Shown here piece after piece: positions 50,103 to 62,450 of a DNA stretch of 64,000 bases. A model generated the notes under the pieces. It did not search any database, was not told where the DNA came from, and saw only the letters and a program-made list of their open reading frames with translations. The translations under genes and the position numbers were made by a program. Positions within the stretch are counted from its first letter, which is position 1; every line of letters begins with the position of its first letter. This DNA is from Volvox africanus (Eukaryota; Chlorophyta; Chlorophyceae; Chlamydomonadales; Volvocaceae): NCBI GenBank assembly GCA_030268105.1, contig BSDZ01000114.1:868001-932000 (forward strand). Reading direction: 5' to 3'.

Positions 50103-53100
50103 ATGGTTGGAGGAGGCAGTTTAAGCAGGCGACCAGGAACATTGTCTGGAGATGGAAAGCTTCTACTTTGTCCCTGTGGGCAGCTAGTTAGCATTTACAG
50201 CGCCGTCACCGGGCAGCGGGTTGGACTGCTTGTCGGGCACACGGAAGAAGTCACATGCGTTATCCTGGATCCTGAGAATGATAACCAGGTTAGTAGGGAT
50301 GGAACGGCTCTTGAGGCCTTACGGCTCTTGATGGATTCGGAACGGACGGCGGCGGCGCTGCGAAGTATTTGGGCAACTTGAGCTGCTAGGTAACGAGGGA
50401 AAGATAGCAATTAAAATGTATGCCTTAGTTTGAACCTTAAAGGCGCACCCAAACCGCCATTTGCCAATTGGTGTAGCTGTCAAAGGGCTAGAGCCGGTGA
50501 AGATGCGGGAACAGCTGCTGAGTTCTGCATCAGGGAGAAGATTCAAAGCAAAGGGGTGTGCCTTTTCCCACCTCCTTCCTGTTCCTCCCACCACCTAACC
50601 TAACCACCGCCGCCCTCACCGAGCTGCTGTTGGCGATGACAACGACCCTTATAGCAGGCAAGAGGATCACTAGCACTAAAGGCTAGAGGATGTATTCAGC
50701 TGGGCCATTTAGGTGCAATCCGACACGTTAGCAACACGGAAAAGGCCATAGATGGCGAACCGATATATCGGCCTGACAAACTGGTCCCAACATCAGTCAG
50801 TCAGTCGGTATGTGAAGGCCATCAGGCAGTCGTGGAGTTAGCAGGAAGAAGCCTGCCATGTGCGCTCTAATTGACAGACTTGCCAACACGGGCTGCTGGC
50901 CGACTGGTCATTGCCGGGCAGGCCTAAGCTAAGAATAAAACACGCTGCCCCGGATACTTTGACCCACCGGTAACCTTGGCACGGTGGCATGTTCATCCGG
51001 TTGGTCATGATTTTAATCCCACCCCTTTAACTCTCATGACGCTCGCCACTATGCTTCGACTCAGCTTCTGCTTCTTTCAGGCAACCACTTCTTCGGGGCT
51101 CCCCTCGTATACATGTAAGATTGCCTCTCCCCCTTCCTTTCTCTACCGATGCCACCGCTGATCCCAGGTCTATACTTCCTCGCTAGACGCCACTGTGCGC
51201 CTGTGGGACTATCGGGCTGGAACAGAGCTGCGCCGACTTGAAGTTAGGGAGCCCGTCAAACACATGGTGCGGGAGAGGGGAATTGACACGCATTTGGGCT
51301 GCAAATTGTCAGGGCTTGTGCCCCGAAGTGGCGTGTGGAGGAGGGCTTCGGAATGGGCAATGTTACGTCGACCGGGGTGGTTAGTCCGTCCATTCCAGGT
51401 TATTGCGGAGAGGAGGGGACGACGAGTGCGGCGGACGTGTGAGAAGGCGAGGAAAAGGGATCCAGGGTTGCAGGTTATGGCACGCGGGATCCGGATTCAT
51501 GTCCAGGGAAGCGAATTGTGGAGGCGGTGATTGCGGGAGGACCAGTTTCGGTAGGGTTAGGTGTGGATCACAAATCGCATATCGCATACCGCCGGTGTCC
51601 CCCCATCGGAAATATGTTTTACCTTAACGCATACACCTTGTCATCGTGCACGGCAGGGAAGCAGCTGTAGCACAATCTTAGTTATCGTCTGCGCCTCATT
51701 GGCGTCCGGCAGGTTGTCCAAAAGGAGCTGGGAGTGGCGTACTTTTCTGTACAGACACGGGAGGGCAGCGGCCGTGTCATGCTATACAATGTCCGAACTG
51801 GCAAGGTGAGCGACGTGGCGAGCTGGAGGTTTTCGACTGATAGTGAATGATCCCCGCTTCGTGGGATGGCTTAGGAGCCAGGTAACACGTAGGAAACGCG
51901 GACAGTCTCACAGGCCATTTGGTGGTTCTGGTATGGGCATCGGAAAAGGGGGTGATAAAACAGAAGGACTGCCTTATGCCGGCCAAGTCGCAGCATGCGA
52001 CATTGATGGAACGTTTGCACATGGGAAGAGGAAAGGAGCTGGATCACGGACAGTCTCCTGCTTTCTTGTGTACGCACACATCACATGCATGCATGCATTC
52101 ATCAGATAGATAGGGTTGTCAGTACAGGACCACATGTGTGTATGTATAGGGATGTGTGTGTGTGTGCGTGTGCGTGTCCGCAACCGTTATCTCTGCCTTT
52201 GCTCGCAGATCTCGATCATTACTTGTGCTGCCCAGCCGACCCACCAACCAACATACCAACCTACCGAACGCTGTCCGCTGGTAATTCCTTGCATAACCCC
52301 CGCCTGCTTGCAGTTCAGCGGCAATGCCCTCAAAACCCGCTCTGCCGGTCCTTTAGCGCTCAGTCGCATGGGTACCCTGGCTGCCACGTTTGACCGCCAC
52401 TCGCTATTTGTGTGGCGGACTGGCGTCGACGTTTACCAGCCCCTTAACCTGCGACATACGAAGCCTTACACGGTAATAATTTGGAAGGGGGGACGGGGAG
52501 GCTTTCAAGGGGCCCGGTATCAAGCTCTGCGTGAGAGAGTAATGATGGTAGGGGAAGTGGTGCTACCGAGTGACGGGTGCCGGCTGTAAGGGGGTGGGGG
52601 GAGGGACATGAGGAATCAGAGCTGCTGGGTTTTCCCACCTTTTAAAAGGAATGGAAAGTGAGGTGCGAAACTGAGGCAGCTCTGATTCCTTCTGTCTCAT
52701 AAGCTCTCCCTGGCCTTCACTTTGTGCTTTCCTTTTCCAACACATGAAACATTTATTTCTTTCCTCCTTGGCCTAGGCCGCAGCACTGGCTCCAGGGTTT
52801 TCCGGTATACCTTAATGTGGGAGCCATAGGGCTCTTGGCATCAGCCCTCATGATCCTCTGCCCGTTGCCCACCCGCCGCCCTTATTCCCGACCTCAGTGC
52901 CTGGCGATCTCCGCAGACAACTCCCTCATTGCTGCCGGTGATGTGTCGGGCCGCATCCTCATCTGGCGTTCCTTCGAGCACTCAGTGCCTTCAGCGTTGC
53001 GACAAGGAGAGCACGCCGGCAAGGCGCATCCTACCAAGGAGCCGCCCCTCACCACCGTGCACTGGCACGCACACCCCGTGGGAGCCCTGGTCTTCTCCGA

Positions 53101-56100
53101 AGACGGTGAGTGCTACTACCGGTAGGGGTGTCATGATGCCGGTATTGAGGATATCCAACACTCGCTTTCAAACACCCAGCTAAGTGTGCATATGTCGGCT
53201 GAGGAATGCATTCAAGGTCCGGAGCGTCCGGCCTTTGAGTCTGTATTGAGATGTTGAGGGATACCGACCGGTGGAATGGCAGGAAACTTGGGCGGAGACG
53301 GGGCCGGACCTAAGCGGCCATCAGTCCGTTAGGTGTAAGAAGCGGAAGTTGCCAGAAACCAGATAAGCCTGCAGACCTGCAGTATAGTCCATGACGGTTT
53401 TAACGGTAGAAGTTACATTAATGACGCTTGCGACTGCTTCGAAGCTGACTCACTGGGGAGGGAGGGGCTACGCTTTGTCGTCCGTCCCCTCGACCTGCAC
53501 GCTCCGTGCACCAATTGACGTGTGGCTGACTGAATCTCCAGGACGGCCTGGTATCATTGCATGTCTAATCCAAATTTCAATCCGCGACAGGCACTTACCT
53601 GTTGTCCGGAGGCGAGGAGGGCGTTCTGGTGCTCTGGCACTTGGAAACCAATCGCCGCTCCTACCTGCCGCGCCTCGGAGGTCCAATCCTGGGGCTGCAC
53701 CTTTCTCCTGTCGACCCTGCCAAGTACCTGGCACGGATGGCAAATAACGTCGTATGCGTTATAAACACCGCGACGATGAAGGTGGAGACGATGGTCCTGG
53801 GGATTAAGCTGGCGCCACATGTGCCGATGCTGCCGCCGGCGGGTGTCAATGGCGGCGCCGTGGCGGTTTTGCCGGCGGGATCGGCGGCAGCTTTGGGCGG
53901 CGGCAGTGGCGGCGGCGGCGTCCTCGTCCTCTCGTGCGATAATGCTGAGCTTCAGTTCTATGACATTGCTCGGGATCAGCACTTGAAACTGATGCAGGTC
54001 GTCCCGCGTAATGCGATCTCATCTACTGAATCAACCATGTCCCCTGCTGCTGCCGGCAGTGGGGGTGGCGGTGGCGGGCCTGCGCCGCCCGCTCCGTTTG
54101 TAGTGCTGCTCGCGCTGAGTCCCGATGGATCCGTACTGGCGACCGTGGATGTCAGGTGTGTATGTATGTGTGTGAGAGATGTGACCCTCGAGTCCGATGG
54201 AGCACTCTGTAGAAAATTAGGAAAGCAAGTAACTGATTTGAAGTGTGTGGAGTGCAGACGTCCTTCAAATAGGGTTCAAGGACTGGCACATATGCATCTG
54301 TGGAGAGTGTGATTTTAGTGCGCATTGCACAATAGCAGTGCAATGATGAGTGGAAGCGAAAAGAAGCCAACTTTAAACTTGAATGCAGCGGGCAGTGGGG
54401 AAGTAGTCGGGCGAAGCTGAGTGTGAGGAGTGTTATGGTGGCTGAAAGATGTGCGAATTATGGGAAGATGCACTAGGGACTGATGTTACTGCCGGTGAAG
54501 TGTTGATAGTAGAATTGTGGGTCGTCTATCCCACGAGTTCACGTGGCCTCTCATGCTGCGATGCGATGTGCCTCCGTCAGTGACCGGCGGACTGCCACCC
54601 ACTAAGCCCCCTCACCCCTCCTCGCGGTGGCGGCCCCGTCGCTGCAGCAGTTCATACTTTTCCGTTGGACCACAGTTGTCGTAATTGCGTTGGATTGCGT
54701 CCCTCCCTAAGTCATGCATGACTGTGACCAACCCTTCCCCGTACCCATACACACACGCGCGCGGATAACATCACCATGACAGGCCTGACGCCGGGCCGTA
54801 CGGCTCCACAGAGGCCTGCTTGAAGTTTTGGGACTCGGCTGCGTTACTGAAATCTGGATCTGGATCCAATCCAAAGGGGGGGGCGCCCTTTATGCTCAAT
54901 ACTCGAGTGGATGAGCCGCATCGGGACGTCGTCACGTCGCTCGTGTACCATCCCTGTCGGCACATGGTAGTCACGACGGGTGGATCAGGACTGGATTCAG
55001 AGTTCAAAGTGTGGATCCAGGAAGGGCAACGACCGGAAGCTGCCACAGGCGTCCATCCCATCACCGCCGCTATCACCACTGCAGCGACGAGGTGGCGATG
55101 TCGTAGCATAGGTGGCTATAAGAGCCTTCCGATGACGGCGGCGGCATTTAGCGCCGATGGAAGCGTGCTGGCGGTGGCGGCAGCAGCACGGGTGACGTTG
55201 TGGGACGCGGAGAGTAACGCCCTAGTGGCGGTCCTTCCAGCAGCGGCGGCAGGGCCCGCGGCGGTGGTAGGACCGACAGCAGCGACGCCGCTGACCCAGC
55301 TACTCTTCATCCCCGGGACGCCGTTCCTAGTGTCATCCTCAGCGACTTGTTTGGCAGTTTACAATCTACTGACGGCAACCCTACACTGGTGTCTGCCCTT
55401 GCACGCCATGTCCATCAGCGCTGATGCTGCGTATGGACTGCTGGCGGTGGCGATCCCGGTGATAGCCGAAGAGGCAAGGCAGCAGCAGCCGCAGCAACAG
55501 CAACACCAAGGAGTTGCGCCGGCGGCGGCTCAGCAGCAGGCACCTAAGATAAAGGCTGCGGCTCAGCAGCGGCCGGTGCCCCGCAGCTGTCACGTAGTGG
55601 TGTTTGACCCACGGGACTCGACGCCACGGTACCATTGCCACGTACCCGGTGCTGCACGCGTGCACCTTACTCACCTACCGGCCCCAGCGGCGGCAGCTGG
55701 CGGGAGCTCGGGGTCGGGAGAAGGAGCTGAGGGCTGTAGTCCACTGCTCATTCTTCGAGATAGTCGGCAATATTCCCTAGCGGCGGTGCCGGGTGAGCTG
55801 GCTAGCGCGGGTCGATGTAACTCAATGTGGGTTTTGGGGCTCGAGCTCAACCGGCCCGCCTCGCGAATGTGGGAGAGAGCCCCGCTTACAGGCATGGGAT
55901 CCCTTCTCTGTCCTCTCCACCCAGCCGTCTGCATGCCTTTTCCATCCGACGCATCGGGTCCCTTTGCCTGGGTCTGCTGTCTGTCCTACCCTTTGTCCCC
56001 GGGCTTGCCGGCCCTCCCACCCCTGTCCCTCATCCATCAATGTGCCCCTACACGCCTTCTCGGCTGGGAAAGCTACACATGTGTGCAGATCTCCGTGCTG

Positions 56101-56497
56101 CAGGCCTTTTGGAGATCCACGAAAGAAGCCGCTTTGGGGGGATGGCACTTTTTCCTAACCCCACTTCGTTGCGTCCTCTCGCTCTTATCGCATTACATCT
56201 TGGTGGACAGGCTCGAAGGCACTGCTCAACCCGGCGAAATCCCAAGGAGGGGCATTGGAGAGCGATCCAGCGCTGTCGGCCTTCGAGGCGGCGTTCGGGA
56301 AACCTATGGTTCCGGACAAGGCCAGCGGGGCGGCAGCGCCCATGGATACAGATGTCCCCGCTGGCGCCGCCACTGTCCCCGCCGTTGGTGGGCGGCCGCG
56401 CTGGGCGGACCTGTTCGATGCGCCTTCCCATGCTCTGCCGCCTCCCACTGCCCTGGCAGATTCATTCTTGAAGCTACTTACCAGCACGGACGTGTAA
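50103..56497 (+). CDS. WDR75/Nan1/Utp17-like WD-repeat protein of the SSU processome, 8 exons, 868 aa
   Basis: Exons: 50103-50288, 51168-51266, 51713-51805, 52314-52472, 52898-53105, 53591-54155, 54783-55792, 56211-56497. They sum to 2607 nt with consistent phases. WDR75/Utp17 belongs to the t-UTP module that loads early on nascent pre-rRNA in the nucleolus and supports 18S rRNA processing and rDNA transcription. Visible WD-type units: LLVGHTEEVTCVILDPENDN, VYTSSLDATVRLWDYRAGTE, TFDRHSLFVWRTG, CLAISADNSLIAAGD and GRILIWRSF, HPVGALVFSEDG then TYLLSGGEEGVLVLWHLET, SYLPRLGGPILGLHLSPVD, VYHPCRHMVVTTG, AFSADGSVLAVAAAARVTLW. The C-terminus ends ALPPPTALADSFLKLL, like the family's ...HVLP...LC..F segment. 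Length fits (human about 830). The order and the SGGEEGVLVLWHLE/LPRLG block argue for WDR75 rather than TBL3 or other UTPs. Insertions are Gly/Ala/Gln-rich. The start of the third exon could alternatively be 51671. Confidence 0.85.
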
Positions 56498-57877
56498 ACA
56501 ACCGGGGCCGGGGGTGGTTAAGTTATATGGAGGACGCGTTTAGGTATCGAGAGGGCCTTCAGACAGGTTTCGGATTCTCGAATTCTGGATTTGAGGATGC
56601 ATGGAGAATCGGGAGCCCTGGCGTGCATCCCGCTGCACCCTTGTCACGGTTTCCTCCTATGAAAGTACCTCCGATGACGCACTTACGCATGCCGGGGGCC
56701 TGGACTAGAATAGGTAAGGGCTAGTGGGGAGAAGATAATGTGGATGACCGAAACGAATGAACAGAATGGGCGGGTGGATAGTCGAGCAAATTGGTCACCG
56801 GACGGGAATGGCAGGTTTACGAGCAGGCAACCGGCTGGCCGTCAGAGCTGCTTCCGGATCCAGGGAGTCGGGAGGAGGCTACCGGGTACCGGGCAGGGAG
56901 TGGAGAGGGAGGCGTCAGTCCGTGGTGGGTTGGAGCATTCTGAACTTTCCGAGCCTTGAAGCGTGGTTGCAGTCCAGGCATGGAGATGAAAGAGCCCAAG
57001 TGAGCGTGCGTGCATGCCTGTGTCGGGGCCTGCTTGACAGGTAGAAAACTACAGGGACAGGGAGATCAGGACCGGAAACGCCTGCCGGAACCTGGATGGG
57101 ACAGTTTGCCGGTTCGTACATGTCCGGCAGTGTTGTGAACATGTCGTACATGGTGAGGATTGTCGTACATTATAGGCGGTGCACATGGACTGTGCTGAGG
57201 CGCGTACTGTACACACCGACGCGTAGATTCAAGCTTCCAGCTTGCCAAGGCAGGATGAAATAGCTACCGGAACGTTTTTCAATACTTAACTAACCCGCGC
57301 GGACATGTTAGCTAGGTTCTGCAACGGGTTGGGCCATCTGACATTGGCGCTGGCCTGCGATGTCAGCAGGCGAGTGGAAGGTGGTGGGTGGCATCTTAGG
57401 ACGGCGCTGGCAGAGCGGTGAAATGGTGTAAGGCGACGTTGAACTGTTAAGCGTTGGGCTGGACAAGGGAAGGATTACTAGCTGAGGGGACTGGTGCAGT
57501 GAGCTTAGGTGCACACACAACTGAAGCGTGATGGTAACTGAAAGGAAGGGGAAGAGTGGGCACACAGCGGCGGCCGCGTCCTTCACGCGGTCCCTACGCC
57601 AGCACGAAAACGCCGTCCAAAGCGTTTGCACGCAAATGCACGCAGGAACAAATCCTTTTCAGGCGTTCAGTTTAACTTAATGGTACATTATATTTATGTA
57701 CACTAGGCCGCATAGATTCTGGGGCTTGGCTTGCTGTGGGACACTGACGTGCAAAGCAGAAGTCCAAGTCCTCTCACAGCATGCACGGTATTGTACGAAA
57801 GTTTGAAATCAACGCTGATTGCAACCTGATCGTATGTTCATCTAGATAGCTCATATTAGAAAAGTTGCTTGACAAGA
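56498..57877. other. Intergenic, no gene seen
   Basis: Short spacer between two co-directional genes. Reading frames such as 56738-56959 are composition-driven and have no similarity or splice context. TGTAA occurs at the WDR75 stop itself (about 56493), but no clear downstream polyadenylation signal was found. Confidence 0.5.
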
Positions 57878-60800
57878 ATGCAGAGCCGGTTTGCCATGTT
57901 TTCGCAAGTTTTGCAGGCATGGAAGGCGCAGCCGGTTTTCATTAGCTTTATCGGATGCAGCAGCGCAGGTAGTAATTCTGCCTCCTGCGTTAAGATTTAC
58001 ATGAATGTTGGATACCATGCTTATCCTGGCCTGCTGTTGTCGTGCAGCTGACGTCACATCCGCGATGGCGAGGTGCAATGCGCCCGCTGCGTCCGCCCTA
58101 ATGCCGCTAGCCAATGGCCACTCCAGACTTTACAATAACGGCAGTAGTGGAAGCGTCGATGCGGCCACCGGCAATCGCGGTGGCGGAGGACCTGCAGATG
58201 GAAGCGCGGACAGCTCGCTATGGTCTTCCTTACGCAGAAGTCTTTTCCCTATCGGACCCTCCAAATTAGGGTCCCCGTCCTCCGCCATCGCCAGCCCTGG
58301 CATGAGTTCTCCCCCCGCTGCTGCTTCCCCTTCGGCCAGTGCTGCTTCTTCAACGCGGCTTCGTAGCTCAGGGCAGTCTGTACCGACGGCGGCTGCGCTG
58401 ACGGCGGGCAGGAACGCGCGCGCGGCGGAACGTAGGGCAGCCAGGGCGAAGGAGGACGCTTTCACGGCTCTAAGCAAGAATGCGGAGAGGTTCTCGGGAT
58501 CCCTGCTCAAGGCGGCAGTGCTGCTAATTACGGTGCCGCTCGGAAGTGAGGCCTGGCAGAGAGCAGGGAAGGGAAGGACCCGGGGCGAGGGGCGAGGGGA
58601 AAGACCCGCAAACTGGGTATCCCAAACCCGGTTCGAGGGCTCCCAGGAGGTGAAGATTGGACCTTACGACGCCTTCATTCTCATTGAGAAATCTGGACTG
58701 GCGAAAAAAGGGGTGTTTCAAACACATGTGTATGAAATGGCGCAAGATTACAAGTATTTTCGTGTTTACTTTTCCAACAGGAGGCCTATATGTTTATGCG
58801 TGATACAGGTTGTATTTCATATTCACGTTTAGAATTTTTCAGACGGGGTATTGTTGAGGCGGTTGGGGCGTGGACTGGAATGCAATATACACATGTGGGC
58901 TCGTGGCCATCTCCTCCACTTAGAGCAACACCCCACATCTCCCCACATCGTCCGCTTGTCCAACTTGCCCTCCCAACAGTACACATGCTGAGCCACAGTT
59001 TGATGATGTCGTTGTGCATTCGTGGCTTGGAGGTGAACAGGGCTGGGGCGATATCAAGGGCCAGAACGCGAGCTTTCCCTAGCTGGTTTCCCTTGGGGAA
59101 GGGGGTTAACCCCCGTTCCCCAAGTTGAGCTAAAATATTTTGTGACGGAAATTCCACCGTTTCTAACCATAATCTACTTCCTATTCCCCACCAGATCATA
59201 AGCTGGCGGGTGCCGGGCGGGCGGGCGGGTACTACATAGCCGACGAAAGGGGGTATACCCTGACCTTTCAGGAGCTCTGATCCCGACTGCGTGGTTTTAA
59301 TCCTAGGGACTTGAAAAGATAGGAAGCGATGTGCATTCGAGGCTGCCGCCTCTTGAGGCAATCCATACACCCCTATCTTTCCCTCTACATCATATGGTTA
59401 CTCTGCTTCAGGCTGACCGCCGAGAAACCGTGGTGCTCACGCTGCGACGGATTCGATCGGTTGTGGTCTCGGAGTATCTCGCGAGGAAGTTTGAGGAGGA
59501 GGACGGAGTGGGGCTTATGATGAATACCTTCAGCGAAGGGTCCGGGGACGGTGAGTGCATGACGGGGCAATGGGGAAAGGGACCCACCGTTCCCAGGGGA
59601 ACCACTCAAGCTCCGGAATTGTCAAAAATACCGCTTAGCTGAGGACGGTGAACACGAAAGGGGGCCCAGGAGGGATGCTTAGGCAACGATACACAATCTA
59701 TGGAACGCTGTGGCACGCCGAAATGATACGCTTTGATACAGTGAAATGGGTCCAGTGGTCCAGTTAGGGGAAGCGGGTGGATTATGCTAAAGAGAGGGCT
59801 GTTTTTTCCCAGGCGTGTGAGTCTACATTGTTATAAAAGCAAAGCACGCCTGGAGGGAGACGAGGGGGCCTCGCAGTGTCGTTTTTGTTCTGTTACCCAG
59901 CACCAGACATGGCGTGGGTGAAGGTCCGCATTATCAACCCCAAAGCCGCTGCGATATACACGCCTTGTTGTTCCTAGTAAGAAGCTCCGAGACCGAATCG
60001 CCAATGTGGCCTTCTTCAAAAGCGGGTTAAGCTGCGGACAGCCCTTGTTAGCCTGGTTAGTCCTTCAGACCAGTTTTGAGGCTTAGGTTGCTGTTCGAAG
60101 ACCGAAGGAACTAGATGGGGTGGCCCTTTGCCCCTCTAAATTCTCCTCCACTCTTTTTCCGTTGCTCTCCCCTCGCCTCAGCGGTCCTTCGAGAATTTGT
60201 GGCGACTGCTCAACAGCTGATGCAGTATCGGACCACCCGTGATGCCCTGCTCATGGTAAGCCCCAGATTTGTGTGTTTTTCAGGGGGCGGTTGAAGGACG
60301 GGCTGCGGGATTTTGAGGCTAGGATGCTGAATGTGGGTGTCAGCGCTTTAAGAACCAAACGGAGGAAATGAACTGGCCGAGACGATGGAGTATTGTAGGA
60401 ACATCAGAGGGTCAAAGGGCCAACTGCAATACGATGTCTGGAAGGTAGGTCGTAAACTGAATATCCAGTCTAAACAGAAGTTGGAGTAGCTCCTGTGGCG
60501 ATGTCGTTGCCCCGAGACAAAAGGCGGTGCAAATTACCCCACATTAGCCTAATTACAGAATTAGTATCTGGAAAATTCGTAGTGTATGGAAAACTCAACC
60601 TACTACTATGTTCTGTCGCCGCTTCTCCCTTACCTTCCCTCGATTACAAGTCCTTCTTTCCTTCCTCGCCGACTTGGCCCCAGTCATCGCTCGTTGCGCG
60701 CTTGGAGCGGGCCCTGGCAGCTGGCTGGCTGCCAGAAGGAGACCTGCGTGAGGCTGCACGGCAGCTGTATTTAGATGCACACGCAGCTTTGCGCATGGAA

Positions 60801-61228
60801 ATGGAGGTGGGAGCATCCACCGCCCCATCGTCCCCCCCGTCGTTGGGGCACTAAGCGGTGTAAGGTTGCCCTTGGGGATTCTCACGACTGGAGCTTGTGT
60901 GGCCGTGTGATGTGTTTGGAACGTTATTGGAAACGCATGGAACGCATGAACGGCCCTCTGCGCGAGAATCGCAAAAGATGGTCAAGGACTGGATGCCGAC
61001 CTGAAAGGAGGTTCGTCACGAAATCCCGGTTGGCGTCAGCGACCAGCTGAATCAACTGGAAGCGGCAGTGAGGCAATATTCGCGGTCCCCTACGGTGGGC
61101 AAGCGGGTTTGGGGGTTTGACCCGCGAATGTGCAATGCAGCAAACAAGATGGGTCAACCCAAGTGGGCTTCAGGACTGGATTGTGCGCGCAGGTTGCGCA
61201 GCTATCCCGCGACATGGGGGAGTTGTAG
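57878..61228 (+). CDS. Unrecognised protein, Ser/Ala-rich N-terminus and helical C-terminus, about 7 exons
   Basis: I do not recognise the family. Supported exons: 57878-57968 (ATG 57878), 58048 to about 58530, 59412-59550, 60182-60255, 60684-60806, 61008-61094, 61193-61228 (TAG). Phases from the third exon on agree exactly (1, 0, 0, 0, stop). The join after the second exon is unresolved: the obvious donor GGAA|GTGAGG is phase 1, while the next exon needs phase 0, so a missed small exon or a different donor is likely. The N-terminal part after a short hydrophobic-ish start (AWKAQPVFISFIG) is low complexity (Ser, Ala, Gly, Pro), then basic-helical (ARAAERRAARAKEDAFTALS). The C-terminal half is helical: TVVLTLRRIRSVVVSEYLAR, REFVATAQQLMQYRTTRDAL, LEGRDL-type helix LPEGDLREAARQLYLDAHAA, then SDQLNQLEAAVRQYSRSPT and VAQLSRDMGEL at the end. 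No enzyme motif seen. Same strand as the WDR75-like gene. Confidence 0.6.
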
Positions 61229-62450
61229 ATAGCAGTGAAAGGGGATTTGGAACAAACCGAGTCCTTAGTGCGGATCTATCCCTTCCGCAGCAGGTCTTCC
61301 TGGTAGGGCAAGCCCTGCCCTAGGGGAGGCTGGGGCTGGTATATGGCCCATTGCCAATACCTCCGGTGCTGCAGGCTGGGCCGCAGTTAAGGCAGACAAT
61401 GTGTCTCGGCCGGTTTATATTGGAACAGCCCAGGCCTGGCGCAGGCTTGTGTGAAATGTGTTTTATATCTTTTGTCCACCTGCTGCAGTGCACTACATTA
61501 ATGCACAATGCAACATCGCCTGCAGGTTCCCTCATGGTTTTGTTTGCTGTGCGGCGCAAGTGCCACTTTGTGGCCTCATCTCTTACCTGCATCTGCAATG
61601 CACCGCCGTCGTGTGTGGCGGTGGAGAGAGAGCAATATGCAACACCGCCCATATATGGCTACATGCGCTTCGACACCCCAACGTGCGGTTGTCGCCAGAC
61701 CAACCTTTCCTAGATTGCTGGTGGTACTGCCGACATGTGTTTGACCGTCCGTCAGTTTTACCGCTGGGCGCTTGATGCCGCCCAGCCTCTACCTCAGTCA
61801 CCGAGCACCCTCGGCTGAATTTCCCAAACTCATATCCGGTTAAGGACGGCATAGTGAGCAACTGAGCATAGTAGGCCATAACAGCGTTGTTGAAGGATAT
61901 GTACGACCTCTTGGGCCTTAGCGTACTGACGGAATCAGAACGCATCATAAAACTTGGCGCCTAGCAAAACGATCTGAAGGCATTGTAAAAAGGCTAGCAG
62001 TGGGCAGTGGAAAAAAAGAGGTGCACCCTCACGAGCGAAAGGAAGGCCAATAATCGGTGCATGAAAGGCCTGTCGTGGAACGTATCGGCGTCGGGTATGC
62101 ACGTCTCGAAAACATCCAACAACCTGACGAGCAGTACTGTCTAGCTAATACCGAATTGGATATAAAACGCATTCACGATAATCTCTATTTATTTGGTTGA
62201 AATAGATTTCTTGGCCGATGCGGCCGAAGATACGGCGAATGCAACCTGGCGGACCAAACTGGAATGTAGTAATGTTGCTTTGACCACCGTCCTCTTTCGA
62301 AACGCTTCCGCTCCTATGATGCACCAACGGAACTACACTTTCGAAGTTCGTTTCCATCAGGGCCCGCATTCCGCCTCTCCCAGTGCGATCAGCGCATCCC
62401 GGTGCCAGGGGCCTTTCACGTCAAGGTCGGTTGCAATTAAACCAGCTTGT
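61229..62450. other. Convergent intergenic region, no gene seen
   Basis: The flanking genes point toward each other, so this holds two 3' ends. Frames such as 61351-61713 have no recognisable similarity. No TGTAA-type polyadenylation signal can be assigned confidently for either gene. Confidence 0.45.

Noticed and set aside
54820..56724. A single 634-codon plus-strand frame as one protein
   Set aside because: It reads through the intron after GTGCCGG|GTGAGC at 55792. The true last exon (56211-56497) is in another frame and matches the WDR75 C-terminus.
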